Positions 49,098-57,659 of a stretch of 64,000 nt of DNA are shown in pieces (position 1 is the first letter of the stretch; every line of letters begins with the position of its first letter). Origin of the DNA: Streptomyces pseudovenezuelae (lineage in GTDB: Bacteria > Actinomycetota > Actinomycetes > Streptomycetales > Streptomycetaceae). The notes beneath the pieces are model-generated. The model saw only the letters and a list, made by a program, of their open reading frames with translations. It made no database searches and was not told where the DNA came from. The position numbers were made by a program, and so were the translations under genes. Location: contig NZ_KQ948144.1 in NCBI RefSeq assembly GCF_001513955.1, forward strand, positions 1,423,220 through 1,487,219, written 5' to 3'.

Positions 49098-50279
49098 ATG
49101 GCTGAGGCTCAGAACATTCCGGTGGGATCCACCACCGCCGGCCAGATCGCGGTGGCCGCCGAGTCGACCGTCGCCACGCGCATGAGCGCGCCCCCGTCCT
49201 TCGACGTCGCGGACTTCCCGGTCCCGCACGGCCGCGAGGAGGAGTGGCGGTTCACCCCGCTGGAGCGCCTGCGCGGGCTGCACGACGGCACCGCGGTCGC
49301 CACCGGCGCCGGCGTGAAGGTCGACGTGCAGGCCCCCGAGGGCGTCTCCGTCGAGACCGTCGGCCGCGACGACGCCCGGATCGGCAGGGCCGGCACCCCG
49401 GTGGACCGCATCGCCGCCCAGGCGTACTCCGCGTTCGAGAAGGCCGGCGTGATCACCGTCCCCAAGGAGACGGTCCTCACCGAGCCGATCCGGATCGCCG
49501 TGCACGGCGAGGGCGGCACCCGCTTCGGCCACCAGGTGATCGAGCTGGGCGCCTTCGCCGAGGCCGTCGTCGTCATCGACCACACCGGTGACGCCGTGCT
49601 CGCCTCCAACGTCGACTACGTCCTGGGCGACGGCGCCAAGCTGACCGTCGTCTCCGTCCAGGACTGGGACGACAAGGCCGTGCACGTGGCCCAGCACAAC
49701 GCGCTGATCGGCCGGGACGCCACCTTCAAGTCGTTCGTGGTCACCTTCGGCGGCGACCTCGTCCGGCTGCACCCGCGCGTCGCCTACGCCGGTCCCGGCG
49801 GCGAGGCCGAGCTGTTCGGTCTGTACTTCACCGACGCCGGCCAGCACCAGGAGCACCGCCTCCTCGTCGACCACAACACCCCGCACTGCAAGTCGAACGT
49901 CGCCTACAAGGGCGCGCTCCAGGGCGAGGGCGCCCACGCGGTGTGGATCGGTGACGTGCTCATCGAGGCCAAGGCCGAGGGCACCGACACCTACGAGATG
50001 AACCGCAACCTCGTCCTCACCGACGGCGCGCGGGTCGACTCGGTGCCGAACCTGGAGATCGAGACCGGCGAGATCGTCGGAGCCGGTCACGCCTCGGCCA
50101 CCGGCCGCTTCGACGACGAGCAGCTCTTCTACCTGATGGCCCGAGGCATCCCGGCCGACGAGGCCCGGCGCCTGGTCGTCCGCGGCTTCTTCGCCGAGCT
50201 GGTCCAGCAGATCGGTGTCGACGACATCGAGGAGCGCCTGCTCGCGAAGATCGACGAGGAGCTGGAGGCCACCGTCTGA
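49098..50279 (+). CDS. sufD: Fe-S cluster assembly protein SufD
   Basis: A 393-residue partner of SufB in the SufBC2D scaffold. The N-terminal FPVPHGREEEWRFTPLERL and the C-terminal ATGRFDDEQLFYLMARGIPADEARRLVVRGFFAEL are family hallmarks; the beta-helix middle includes EHRLLVDHNTPHCKSNVAYKGAL. The stop codon shares one base with the start of the Rieske-type gene (TGATG), so they are co-translated. Confidence 0.98.
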   Translation: MAEAQNIPVGSTTAGQIAVAAESTVATRMSAPPSFDVADFPVPHGREEEWRFTPLERLRGLHDGTAVATGAGVKVDVQAPEGVSVETVGRDDARIGRAGTPVDRIAAQAYSAFEKAGVITVPKETVLTEPIRIAVHGEGGTRFGHQVIELGAFAEAVVVIDHTGDAVLASNVDYVLGDGAKLTVVSVQDWDDKAVHVAQHNALIGRDATFKSFVVTFGGDLVRLHPRVAYAGPGGEAELFGLYFTDAGQHQEHRLLVDHNTPHCKSNVAYKGALQGEGAHAVWIGDVLIEAKAEGTDTYEMNRNLVLTDGARVDSVPNLEIETGEIVGAGHASATGRFDDEQLFYLMARGIPADEARRLVVRGFFAELVQQIGVDDIEERLLAKIDEELEATV

Positions 50280-50596
50280 TGGCTTTCGTACGCGCCTGCG
50301 GGCTGAGCGAGCTGGAGGAGGACACCCCGAAGCGGGTGGAACTCGACGGCACGCCGGTCTCGGTCGTGCAGACCGAGGGAGAGGTGTTCGCCATCCACGA
50401 CATCTGCTCCCACGCCAACGTCTCGCTCTCCGAGGGCGAGGTGGAGGACTGCCAGATCGAGTGCTGGCTGCACGGCTCCAGCTTCGACCTGCGCACCGGT
50501 AAACCGTCCGGCCTTCCCGCGACGCGCCCCGTCCCCGTATACCCCGTAAAGATCGAAGGGGACGACGTGCTCGTCTCCCTCACCCAGGAGTCCTGA
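50279..50596 (+). CDS. Rieske [2Fe-2S] / NirD-like ferredoxin in the suf operon
   Basis: A 105-residue single-domain Rieske protein. Cluster ligands are C43-S-H45 and C62-W-L-H65 (DICSHANVSL ... ECWLHGSSFDL). It resembles non-haem iron oxygenase ferredoxins and the nitrite reductase small subunit. Its fixed place between sufD and sufC in actinobacterial suf operons suggests that it donates electrons during cluster assembly or is a first client; neither is shown by the sequence. Confidence 0.95.
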   Translation: MAFVRACGLSELEEDTPKRVELDGTPVSVVQTEGEVFAIHDICSHANVSLSEGEVEDCQIECWLHGSSFDLRTGKPSGLPATRPVPVYPVKIEGDDVLVSLTQES

Positions 50597-50603
50597 GGCA
50601 CCC

Positions 50604-51368
50604 ATGGCAACGCTTGAAATCCGAGACCTGCACGTCACCGTCGAGGCCGACAACGCCACGAAGGAGATCCTCAAGGGTGTCGACCTGACCGTGAAGCAGG
50701 GCGAGACGCACGCCATCATGGGCCCCAACGGCTCCGGCAAGTCGACGCTCGCCTACTCCCTCGCGGGTCACCCGAAGTACACGATCACCGGCGGCACCGT
50801 CACCCTCGACGGCGAGGACGTCCTGGATATGGCGGTCGACGAGCGCGCCCGCGCCGGCCTGTTCCTCGCGATGCAGTACCCGGTCGAGGTCCCCGGTGTC
50901 TCCGTGTCGAACTTCCTCCGCACCTCCGCCACCGCCATCCGCGGCGAGGCCCCCAAGCTGCGCACCTGGGTCAAGGAGGTCAAGGAGGCCATGGAGCGCC
51001 TCAACATGGACTCCTCCTTCGCCGAGCGCAACGTCAACGAGGGCTTCTCCGGCGGTGAGAAGAAGCGCCACGAGATCCTCCAGCTCGAACTGCTGAAGCC
51101 GAAGGTCGCGATCCTCGACGAGACCGACTCCGGTCTCGACGTCGACGCCCTTCGCATCGTCTCCGAGGGCGTCAACCGTGTCCGCGAGACCGGCGAGGTC
51201 GGCACCCTGCTGATCACGCACTACACGCGCATCCTGCGCTACATCAAGCCCGACTTCGTCCACGTCTTCTCCGGCGGCCGGATCGTCGAGTCCGGCGGCG
51301 CCGAGCTCGCCGACAAGCTGGAGAACGAGGGCTACGAGGCATACACGAAGGGTGGCGTATCCGCGTGA
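50604..51368 (+). CDS. sufC: Fe-S cluster assembly ATPase SufC
   Basis: A 254-residue ABC-type ATPase that drives conformational change in SufBCD. Walker A is GPNGSGKST, signature FSGGEKKRHEI, Walker B VAILDETDSGLDVDAL and switch His ITHYTRIL. Starts 7 nt after the Rieske gene with a GAGG ribosome site inside its end, and overlaps sufS by 4 nt. Confidence 0.98.
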   Translation: MATLEIRDLHVTVEADNATKEILKGVDLTVKQGETHAIMGPNGSGKSTLAYSLAGHPKYTITGGTVTLDGEDVLDMAVDERARAGLFLAMQYPVEVPGVSVSNFLRTSATAIRGEAPKLRTWVKEVKEAMERLNMDSSFAERNVNEGFSGGEKKRHEILQLELLKPKVAILDETDSGLDVDALRIVSEGVNRVRETGEVGTLLITHYTRILRYIKPDFVHVFSGGRIVESGGAELADKLENEGYEAYTKGGVSA

Positions 51369-52636
51369 CACAGCTGCCGGGCCTCCTCACTGAGTCCAAT
51401 CTTCTTGGCGAGGCGATCCGCAAGGACTTCCCGATCCTGGACCGCCTGGTCCACGACGACCGGAAGCTCGTCTACCTGGACAACGCGGCGACCTCGCAGA
51501 AGCCGCGCCAGGTACTGGACGCCCTGAGCGAGTACTACGAGCGCTACAACGCCAACGTCCACCGCGGTGTGCATGTGCTCGCGGAGGAGGCCACGGCGCT
51601 GTACGAGGGCGCGCGCGACAAGGTCGCCGAGTTCATCAACGCCCCCTCGCGCAACGAGGTGATCTTCACCAAGAACGCCTCCGAGTCGCTCAACCTCGTG
51701 GCGAACATGCTGGGCTGGGCCGACGAGCCCTACCGCGTGGACTCCGAGACCGAGATCGTCATCACGGAGATGGAGCACCACTCCAACATCGTGCCGTGGC
51801 AGCTGCTCGCGCAGCGCACCGGCGCGAAGCTGAAGTGGTTCGGGCTGACCGACGACGGCCGTCTCGACCTGTCCAACATCGACGAGGTCATCACCGAGAA
51901 GACGAAGATCGTCTCCTTCGTGCTGGTCTCCAACATCCTGGGCACGGTCAACCCGGTCGAGGCGATCGTCCGCCGCGCGCAGGAGGTCGGCGCGCTGGTC
52001 TGCATCGACGCCTCCCAGGCCGCCCCGCACATGCCGGTGGACGTGCAGGCGCTCCAGGCCGACTTCGTGGCCTTCACCGGCCACAAGATGTGCGGTCCGA
52101 CCGGTATCGGCGTGCTGTGGGGCCGCCAGGAGCTCCTGGAGGACCTGCCCCCGTTCCTCGGCGGCGGCGAGATGATCGAGACCGTGTCGATGCACTCGTC
52201 GACGTACGCCCCGGCGCCGCACAAGTTCGAGGCGGGCACCCCCCCGATCGCGCAGGCGGTCGGTCTGGGCGCGGCCATCGACTATCTGCAGTCGATCGGC
52301 ATGGACAAGATCCTCGCCCACGAGCACGCGCTGACCGAGTACGCGGTCCAGCGCCTGGCGGAGGTACCGGACCTGAGGATCATCGGCCCGACCACGGCCG
52401 AGGACCGGGGCGCGGCCATCTCCTTCACGCTCGGTGACATCCACCCGCACGACGTGGGCCAGGTCCTCGACGAGCAGGGCATCGCGGTCCGGGTCGGCCA
52501 CCACTGCGCGCGGCCGGTCTGCCTGCGGTACGGAATTCCCGCGACCACGCGAGCGTCGTTCTATCTGTACTCCACTCCGGCCGAGATCGACGCACTGGTC
52601 GAGGGCCTGGAGCACGTACGGAACTTCTTCGGCTGA
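51365..52636 (+). CDS. sufS: cysteine desulfurase SufS
   Basis: A 423-residue class V PLP enzyme releasing sulfur from cysteine as a persulfide. The GTG start (TQLPGLLTESNLLGEAIRKDFPIL) overlaps sufC. The PLP Lys lies in FTGHKMCGPTGIGVLWG, a His stacks on PLP in EMEHHSNIVPW, and the persulfide-carrying C381 is in VGHHCARPVCLRYG. The sulfur is expected to pass to SufU, encoded 17 nt downstream. Confidence 0.98.
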   Translation: MTQLPGLLTESNLLGEAIRKDFPILDRLVHDDRKLVYLDNAATSQKPRQVLDALSEYYERYNANVHRGVHVLAEEATALYEGARDKVAEFINAPSRNEVIFTKNASESLNLVANMLGWADEPYRVDSETEIVITEMEHHSNIVPWQLLAQRTGAKLKWFGLTDDGRLDLSNIDEVITEKTKIVSFVLVSNILGTVNPVEAIVRRAQEVGALVCIDASQAAPHMPVDVQALQADFVAFTGHKMCGPTGIGVLWGRQELLEDLPPFLGGGEMIETVSMHSSTYAPAPHKFEAGTPPIAQAVGLGAAIDYLQSIGMDKILAHEHALTEYAVQRLAEVPDLRIIGPTTAEDRGAAISFTLGDIHPHDVGQVLDEQGIAVRVGHHCARPVCLRYGIPATTRASFYLYSTPAEIDALVEGLEHVRNFFG

Positions 52637-52653
52637 CGGGAACGGGCTATCGC

Positions 52654-53124
52654 ATGAAGCTGGACTCGATGTACCAGGAAGTCATCCTGGACCACTACAA
52701 GCACCCGCACGGGCGTGGTCTCAGGGATGGCGACGCCGAGGTGCACCACGTGAACCCGACGTGCGGGGACGAGATCACCCTCCGCGTGAAGTACGACGGC
52801 ACGAGGATCGAGGACGTCTCCTACGAGGGCCAGGGCTGCTCGATCAGCCAGGCCAGCGCGTCCGTGCTGAACGATCTGCTGGTGGGCAAGGACCTGGCGG
52901 ACGCGCAGCGGATCCAGGAGACCTTCCTGGAGCTGATGCAGTCGAAGGGCAGGATCGAGCCCGACGACGCGATGGAGGAGGTGCTGGAGGACGCGGTCGC
53001 GTTCGCCGGTGTCTCCAAGTACCCGGCCCGGGTCAAGTGCGCCCTCCTCAGCTGGATGGCGTGGAAGGACGCGACGGCCCAGGCGCTGGACGCCGGAGCC
53101 GACGCCGAAAGGAAGACGGCATGA
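52654..53124 (+). CDS. sufU: Fe-S assembly sulfur-transfer protein SufU
   Basis: A 156-residue zinc-dependent sulfurtransferase of the Gram-positive SufU type. Zinc/sulfur ligands C37, D39 (NPTCGDEITL), C62 (GQGCSISQASASVLNDLL) and C129 (RVKCALLSW) are conserved, and the SufU-specific insertion before the last Cys is present. It accepts persulfide sulfur from SufS. It overlaps the next gene by 4 nt (ATGA). Confidence 0.97.
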   Translation: MKLDSMYQEVILDHYKHPHGRGLRDGDAEVHHVNPTCGDEITLRVKYDGTRIEDVSYEGQGCSISQASASVLNDLLVGKDLADAQRIQETFLELMQSKGRIEPDDAMEEVLEDAVAFAGVSKYPARVKCALLSWMAWKDATAQALDAGADAERKTA

Positions 53125-53453
53125 GCGAGACCGTTGAAATGAAGCCGGCCTCGGAGGAAGAGGTCCGCGAGGCGCTGTACGACGTCGTCGACCCCGAGCT
53201 GGGCATCGACGTCGTCAACCTCGGCCTGATCTACGGCATCCACATCGACGACGCGAACATCGCGACCCTCGACATGACCCTGACCTCGGCGGCCTGTCCG
53301 CTGACGGACGTCATCGAGGACCAGGCCAAGTCCGCCACGGACGGCCTCGTGAGCGAACTCCGCATCAACTGGGTGTGGATGCCGCCGTGGGGGCCGGACA
53401 AGATCACGGACGACGGACGCGAGCAGCTCCGGGCGCTCGGGTTCAACGTCTGA
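53121..53453 (+). CDS. sufT: metal-sulfur cluster assembly factor (SufT / DUF59)
   Basis: A 110-residue MIP18-type protein involved in late Fe-S cluster maturation. The family core VREALYDVVDPELGIDVVNLGLIYGIHID and the motif LTSAACPLTDVIEDQ with its conserved Cys are present, ending in VWMPPWGPDKITDDGREQLRALGF. It is the last gene of the sufR-B-D-Rieske-C-S-U-T operon and is followed by a strong terminator. Confidence 0.95.
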   Translation: MSETVEMKPASEEEVREALYDVVDPELGIDVVNLGLIYGIHIDDANIATLDMTLTSAACPLTDVIEDQAKSATDGLVSELRINWVWMPPWGPDKITDDGREQLRALGFNV

Positions 53454-53482
53454 TTCAACGTCTGACGGACGCGTCCATCGGA

Positions 53483-53513
53483 AAGCGGCGGCACCTTCAA
53501 GGTGCCGCCGCTT
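53483..53513. terminator. bidirectional terminator after the suf operon
   Basis: Arms of 15 bp (53483-53497 with 53499-53513) separated by one base, ending in CTTCC. It lies between the convergent sufT and AbfB-domain genes. Confidence 0.85.
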
Positions 53514-53532
53514 CCGTGTGCCAGGGTGCGGG

Positions 53533-54345
53533 TCAGGCCAGGCCGCCCACCAGCTGGAACGACGAGTCCGACAGATACTGCGAGCTGTACTCGAAGCGTT
53601 CCAGACGGACCACGAAGTTCTTGTGGCGGAGGAAGTAGCCGGGGTAGTTCACCGACTCCAGCATCGTCGCGCTGGTGTAGGCGGCTTCCCGGGGACAGAA
53701 CGTGGCGTCCTGCTCGAACAGGGACGAGCCGTCGTCGCGGTCGGCGCGCAGGACGAAGGAGCGGTGCCGCAGGTACTTTCCGTCCTGGGTGGCGAAGGAG
53801 TAACAGGAGGCATTCGCCAGGCCCTTGACCTGCTTGAAGGTGGCGTCCTCGCGGGACTGCGCACCGCTGACCGGGTCCACGCCCACATAGCCGTCGTCCA
53901 CGTGCCAGAAGCGGTCGGGGAAGTTGACCGAACGCACCGAACGGTAGGTCACGGAGGGCTTCGGCTTGGGCGAACTGCCCTTGGAAGCCGTGGGCTTGGG
54001 CGGCTTCGGGGTCTCCGTGACCGTGACGGTGGGCTCGATGCCCTGCTGCCGGGGGCCCCGGGGAGTGGGGGACACCGACGAGAGGCCGCTGTCGCCCGGA
54101 GGGGCCTCGGTCGTCGCGGGCTGGGAGGAGAAGGAGATCAGGCCCCCCTCGTCCCGAGCGGTCTTTGACGGATCGTCAGCTTTGTTGTCCGTGGCGGCTA
54201 TCGCCGCCACACAGGCGATGATCGTGGCCACCGCCAACGCCCCGGCGAGATAGAGCCGTCGGGTGCCGGGCGTGCGGGAGGTGTCCAACGTCCAGCCGTT
54301 CTCCCAGGGGCGGTCCTGGGGCGGCCGGGACTTGTCTACGGGCAT
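53533..54345 (-). CDS. membrane-anchored protein with AbfB (beta-trefoil) domain
   Basis: A 270-residue protein. The start at ATG 54345 has GGAGGAAC upstream. Residues ~31-52 form one membrane helix (LYLAGALAVATIIACVAAIAA), so the N-terminus is cytosolic. A Ser/Pro/Thr/Lys-rich linker (about 60-135) follows, then a C-terminal AbfB-type beta-trefoil with internal repeats: SVNFPDRFWHVDDGYVGVDPV, DGKYLRHRSFVLRADRDDGS and SVNYPGYFLRHKNFVVRLERFE. AbfB domains bind arabinofuranose side chains of hemicellulose. No catalytic domain is attached, so it may tether the cell to polysaccharide or present the domain outside (inference). Confidence 0.85.
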   Translation of the reverse strand: MPVDKSRPPQDRPWENGWTLDTSRTPGTRRLYLAGALAVATIIACVAAIAATDNKADDPSKTARDEGGLISFSSQPATTEAPPGDSGLSSVSPTPRGPRQQGIEPTVTVTETPKPPKPTASKGSSPKPKPSVTYRSVRSVNFPDRFWHVDDGYVGVDPVSGAQSREDATFKQVKGLANASCYSFATQDGKYLRHRSFVLRADRDDGSSLFEQDATFCPREAAYTSATMLESVNYPGYFLRHKNFVVRLERFEYSSQYLSDSSFQLVGGLA

Positions 54346-54545
54346 GCGCTGTTCCTCCGGCGCGGCGCGAGGCGACGTGCCGCTGCTGTGGTGGCGCGGT
54401 ATGTGAATGGTGAAACACAAGTGGTTCCGGGGGAACACTAGTGGTTACCGGCGGTCCCGAGCAGCCCTTTGAACCGGCCGGTTTCCACATTCCCCGCTCA
54501 GCGGGCTCCCAGCCGCGCCTCAGCGGGGGACGGCGGCGTGGCGGC

Positions 54546-55240
54546 GTGGTCACCTCTGCACCCCCTTGTCCCGTACGGCCCGTCTTCGTCCTCGGCTGCC
54601 CCCGCTCGGGCACCACGCTGCTCCAGTTGACGCCGCACGCGCCCCCGGGAATCGCCCTGCCGCCGGAGACCCGGTTCCATGAACTCGGCCCGGACGCGGG
54701 CCTGGTCGCCGAGCGCGTCGAGGGCGGTCCGCCCACGCTCGGCTCGGCCCTCGGGATCTCGCTCGGGGCGTACGCCGAACGGCACGGCAAGGTCCGCTGG
54801 GGCGACAAGCGGCCGGCGTAGGCCTCGCTGCTGGAGATGCCCTGGTGGCACCGCGGCTTCCACGAGGCCGTCGCCCCGAACCCCGACCCCGGGAACTCTG
54901 CGCCTGCTTGGGGGAGGAGTACGCGCCCGCGATGACCGAGCCCCGCCGTGAGGCCGGGCGGGCCGTCCCCGCCCGCAAGAGCCGGCACCTGCGGACCCGC
55001 GGCGCCCTGGACGCCACCCGCGCGGGCAGCCGGCAGCGTTGGCTGACCACCGACACCGGATACGGCTGTGCGAGGCCGTGCTGGGAGAACGGCTGCTGGG
55101 CCACGGCTACGAACTCAGCGGCGCCGTGCGGCCCGATCCCGCCGAACTCGCTATCCGCAAGGTCGCCGCCGACGCCGAGCGGCGCGCCCTCGACCGCCTG
55201 ACGCGGCTACGGGATCCGGCGCCGGTGGCGGCTGTCGGGG
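54546..55240 (+). pseudogene. sulfotransferase relic
   Basis: The 5' part reads PVFVLGCPRSGTTLLQ, the PAPS-binding loop of sulfotransferases, then PPETRFHELG and HGKVRWGDKRPA, where it hits an in-frame TAG at 54819 in what should be a continuing WGDKRPAY motif. Downstream, in shifted frames, come pieces of the family C-terminus: ACLGEEYAPAMTEPRREAGRAVPARKSRHLRTRGALD (about 54900-55015) and then EAVLGERLLGHGYELSG (about 55070-55120). Several hundred bases of the middle are missing. Once a sulfotransferase gene, it is now dead. Confidence 0.8.
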
Positions 55241-55250
55241 CCCATCGTTA

Positions 55251-55264
55251 TGTACGCTCGTACA
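55251..55264. promoter_or_regulatory. TetR-type operator TGTACG-CT-CGTACA
   Basis: A perfect 6-bp inverted repeat with 2-nt spacer, ending one base before the ATG of the SMR transporter. It is probably bound by the TetR protein encoded second in the same pair. Confidence 0.7.
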
Positions 55265-55265
55265 C

Positions 55266-55586
55266 ATGGGATACCTGCTGCTCGCCGCAGCCATCGCCGC
55301 CGAGGTCGGAGCGACCACGGCCATGAAGTACACCGAGGGCTTCAGCCGGTTGGGGCCCTCGTCGCTGACCGTGCTCGGCTACGTCCTCTCCTTCGTGCTG
55401 CTCGCCCAGACGCTGAAGACGGTGTCGGTCGGCACCGCCTACGCGATCTGGGCCGGCGCGGGCACCGCGGCCATCGCCACCATCGGGATGGTCTTCCTCG
55501 GAGAGGGGATGACGGTCACCAAGGCCGCCGGGATCGCGCTGATCATCGTGGGCGTCGTGGTCCTGAACCTGGGCGGGACGCACTGA
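55266..55586 (+). CDS. SMR-family multidrug efflux transporter
   Basis: A 106-residue four-helix exporter of the small multidrug resistance (EmrE/QacE/Sug) family that swaps protons for cationic compounds. The essential membrane Glu is E13 (AIAAEVGATTAMKYTEGFSRL), and YAIWAGAGTAAIATIGMVFLGEG is the family's third-helix block. There is no ribosome site and the operator abuts the ATG, so the mRNA is probably leaderless. The stop codon overlaps the TetR gene by one base (TGATG). Confidence 0.93.
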   Translation: MGYLLLAAAIAAEVGATTAMKYTEGFSRLGPSSLTVLGYVLSFVLLAQTLKTVSVGTAYAIWAGAGTAAIATIGMVFLGEGMTVTKAAGIALIIVGVVVLNLGGTH

Positions 55587-56134
55587 TGCCCCGGCGCCAC
55601 GACCCCGAACGCCGGCAGCGGATCATCGACGCGGCCATCCGGGTGGTGGGGCGCAAGGGGCTCGCGGGACTCAGCCACCGCAGCGCCGCCGCCGAGGCCG
55701 ACGTACCGCTCGGATCGACGACGTACCACTTCAAGAGCCTCGACGAGCTGATGGTCGCCGCGCTGCGCCAGGCCAGCGAGGGCTTCGCCAAGGCGGTCGC
55801 CGCGCACGGCGCCCTGGACGAGGCCGGCGGCGACCTGGCCGCCGGCCTCGCCCGCGTCCTCGGCGACTGGCTCGGCGGCGACCGCACCGGCGTCGAGCTG
55901 GAGTACGAGCTCTACCTCGCCGCGCTGCGCCGCCCCGCCCTGCGCCCCGTCGCCGCCGAATGGGCCGACGACCTCGCCGAACGCCTCGCCCGCCGCACGG
56001 ACCCGGTCACTGCACGGGCACTGGTCGCGCTGATGGACGGGATCTGCCTCCAGGTGCTGCTGACGGGGGCGCCCTACGACGAGGGGTATGCGCGGGAGGT
56101 GCTGGCGCGGGTGATCCCGCCGGGGAGCAGGTGA
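55586..56134 (+). CDS. TetR-family transcriptional regulator
   Basis: A 182-residue repressor. The N-terminal helix-turn-helix RRQRIIDAAIRVVGRKGLAGLSHRSAAAEADVPLGSTTYHFKSLDELMVAALRQ (in pieces, residues ~9-60) is typical of TetR proteins. The C-terminal domain binds the ligand. It is translated together with the SMR exporter and most likely represses the pair through the palindrome at 55251-55264 until a toxic cation binds. Confidence 0.93.
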   Translation: MPRRHDPERRQRIIDAAIRVVGRKGLAGLSHRSAAAEADVPLGSTTYHFKSLDELMVAALRQASEGFAKAVAAHGALDEAGGDLAAGLARVLGDWLGGDRTGVELEYELYLAALRRPALRPVAAEWADDLAERLARRTDPVTARALVALMDGICLQVLLTGAPYDEGYAREVLARVIPPGSR

Positions 56135-56198
56135 GGTGCTGAGGTCCTCGCGCCGTCCGTGAACTCTTTGCCGTCCAGCGGGCAACAGGGGGTGTCAC

Positions 56199-56513
56199 GC
56201 ACACACCGAGCTGTTCGCGCGGCTCTACGACCGCCACGCGGGCACCTTCCTCATCGCGTTCCGCATCCGCCCCCGATACGACCTTGCCCGCTCCTGGCTG
56301 TACGGCATCGCGGGCAACCTCATCGGCAGGCAGCGCCGCTCCGAGGTGCGGGCACTGAGGGCCCTTGCCCGCACCTCGTCAGGATCCGGTCGCCGCGTCC
56401 TGGAGCGAGTCCTGGGTCGAGGACACGGACAGGCGGCCCGCAGCGCAGGGGGGCCGCCCAGCACCCGAGACGCCCCGCGCACGGGTTCGCGTCCCGCGCC
56501 CCGCGCCGGTTAG
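56199..56513 (+). pseudogene. ECF RNA polymerase sigma factor relic
   Basis: One frame ending at TAG 56511 reads TELFARLYDRHAGTFLIAFRIRP and then RSWLYGIAGNLIGRQRRSEVRALRALART, which are recognisable pieces of sigma regions 2.1-2.4. They are joined by a deletion of the intervening ~30 residues, and no start codon or region 4 remains. The rest is low-complexity. This is a remnant of an extracytoplasmic-function sigma gene. Confidence 0.75.
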
Positions 56514-56522
56514 GTTTCCCTC

Positions 56523-57512
56523 ATGACCGACACGACTGCTCCGCGCACCACCGGCGCCATCGCCGCAGGCCTCGCCACCGTCGCTGCCGACGGCACCGTT
56601 CTCGACACCTGGTTCCCCGCTCCCGAGCTCTCCGCCGAACCCGGTCCGGCCGGCACCGAGCGGCTCTCCGCCGAGCGGGCCGTGGCACTGCTCGGCGAAG
56701 GCGCCGCCAAGGCGATCGGCCCGGACGCCCGCCGTGGCGTCGAGGTGATCGCGGTCCGCACGGTCATCGCCTCCCTCGACGACAAGCCGCTCGACACGCA
56801 TGACACCTACCTACGGCTGCACCTGCTCTCGCACCGGCTGGTCCAGCCGCACGGCCAGAGCCTGGACGGCATCTTCGGCTTCCTGCCCAACGTCGCCTGG
56901 ACCTCGCTCGGCCCGGTCGCCGTCGACGACATCGAGAAGGTGCGCCTCAACGCCCGCGCCGAGGGCCTGCACCTCGCCGTGACGAGCGTCGACAAGTTCC
57001 CGCGCATGACGGACTACGTGGCCCCCAAGGGCGTCCGCATCGCCGACGCCGACCGGGTCCGCCTCGGCGCGCACCTCGCCGCGGGCACCACCGTGATGCA
57101 CGAGGGCTTCGTCAACTTCAACGCGGGCACGCTCGGCACCTCGATGGTCGAGGGCCGCATCTCCGCCGGTGTCGTGGTCGGCGACGGCTCGGACATCGGC
57201 GGCGGCGCCTCCACCATGGGCACCCTCTCCGGCGGCGGCAATGTCCGGATCACCATCGGCGAGCGCTGCCTGATCGGCGCCGAGGCGGGCGTCGGCATCG
57301 CGCTCGGCGACGAGTGCGTGGTCGAGGCCGGTCTCTACGTCACCGCGGGCACCCGGGTCACCATGCCCGACGGGCAGATCGTCAAGGCCCGTGAGCTCAG
57401 CGGCGCCTCGAACATCCTCTTCCGCCGCAACTCGGTCACCGGCACCGTCGAGGCCCGCCCGAACAACGCGGTCTGGGGCGGCCTCAACGACGTCCTGCAC
57501 AGCCACAACTGA
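56523..57512 (+). CDS. dapD: tetrahydrodipicolinate N-succinyltransferase
   Basis: A 329-residue enzyme of the succinylase branch of lysine/diaminopimelate synthesis, needed for peptidoglycan (LL-diaminopimelate in Streptomyces). Actinobacterial-type DapD: N-terminal domain, then a left-handed beta-helix of hexapeptide repeats ([52 protein letters not shown]), succinyl-CoA-contact [18 protein letters not shown] and C-terminal [15 protein letters not shown]. It ends at a textbook U-tract terminator. Confidence 0.97.
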   Translation: MTDTTAPRTTGAIAAGLATVAADGTVLDTWFPAPELSAEPGPAGTERLSAERAVALLGEGAAKAIGPDARRGVEVIAVRTVIASLDDKPLDTHDTYLRLHLLSHRLVQPHGQSLDGIFGFLPNVAWTSLGPVAVDDIEKVRLNARAEGLHLAVTSVDKFPRMTDYVAPKGVRIADADRVRLGAHLAAGTTVMHEGFVNFNAGTLGTSMVEGRISAGVVVGDGSDIGGGASTMGTLSGGGNVRITIGERCLIGAEAGVGIALGDECVVEAGLYVTAGTRVTMPDGQIVKARELSGASNILFRRNSVTGTVEARPNNAVWGGLNDVLHSHN

Positions 57513-57528
57513 CCTGGCACAGGCGAAG

Positions 57529-57570
57529 GTCGCCGCGGAGGACGCATTGTCCTTCGCGGCGACTTTTTTT
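57529..57570 (+). terminator. intrinsic terminator after dapD
   Basis: A 15-bp stem with one G-T wobble (57529-57543 with 57549-57563), a 5-nt loop, then seven T residues. A canonical Rho-independent terminator, unusual among the GC-rich hairpins elsewhere in this window. Confidence 0.93.
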
Positions 57571-57659
57571 CGTGGCCACGGCATAGCGGCGGCCACCCGT
57601 ACGCGTCACAAGGAGCGGAGGGGCGGCGCACAGGCGTCGCCGGGGAAGAGAAGGTGACG

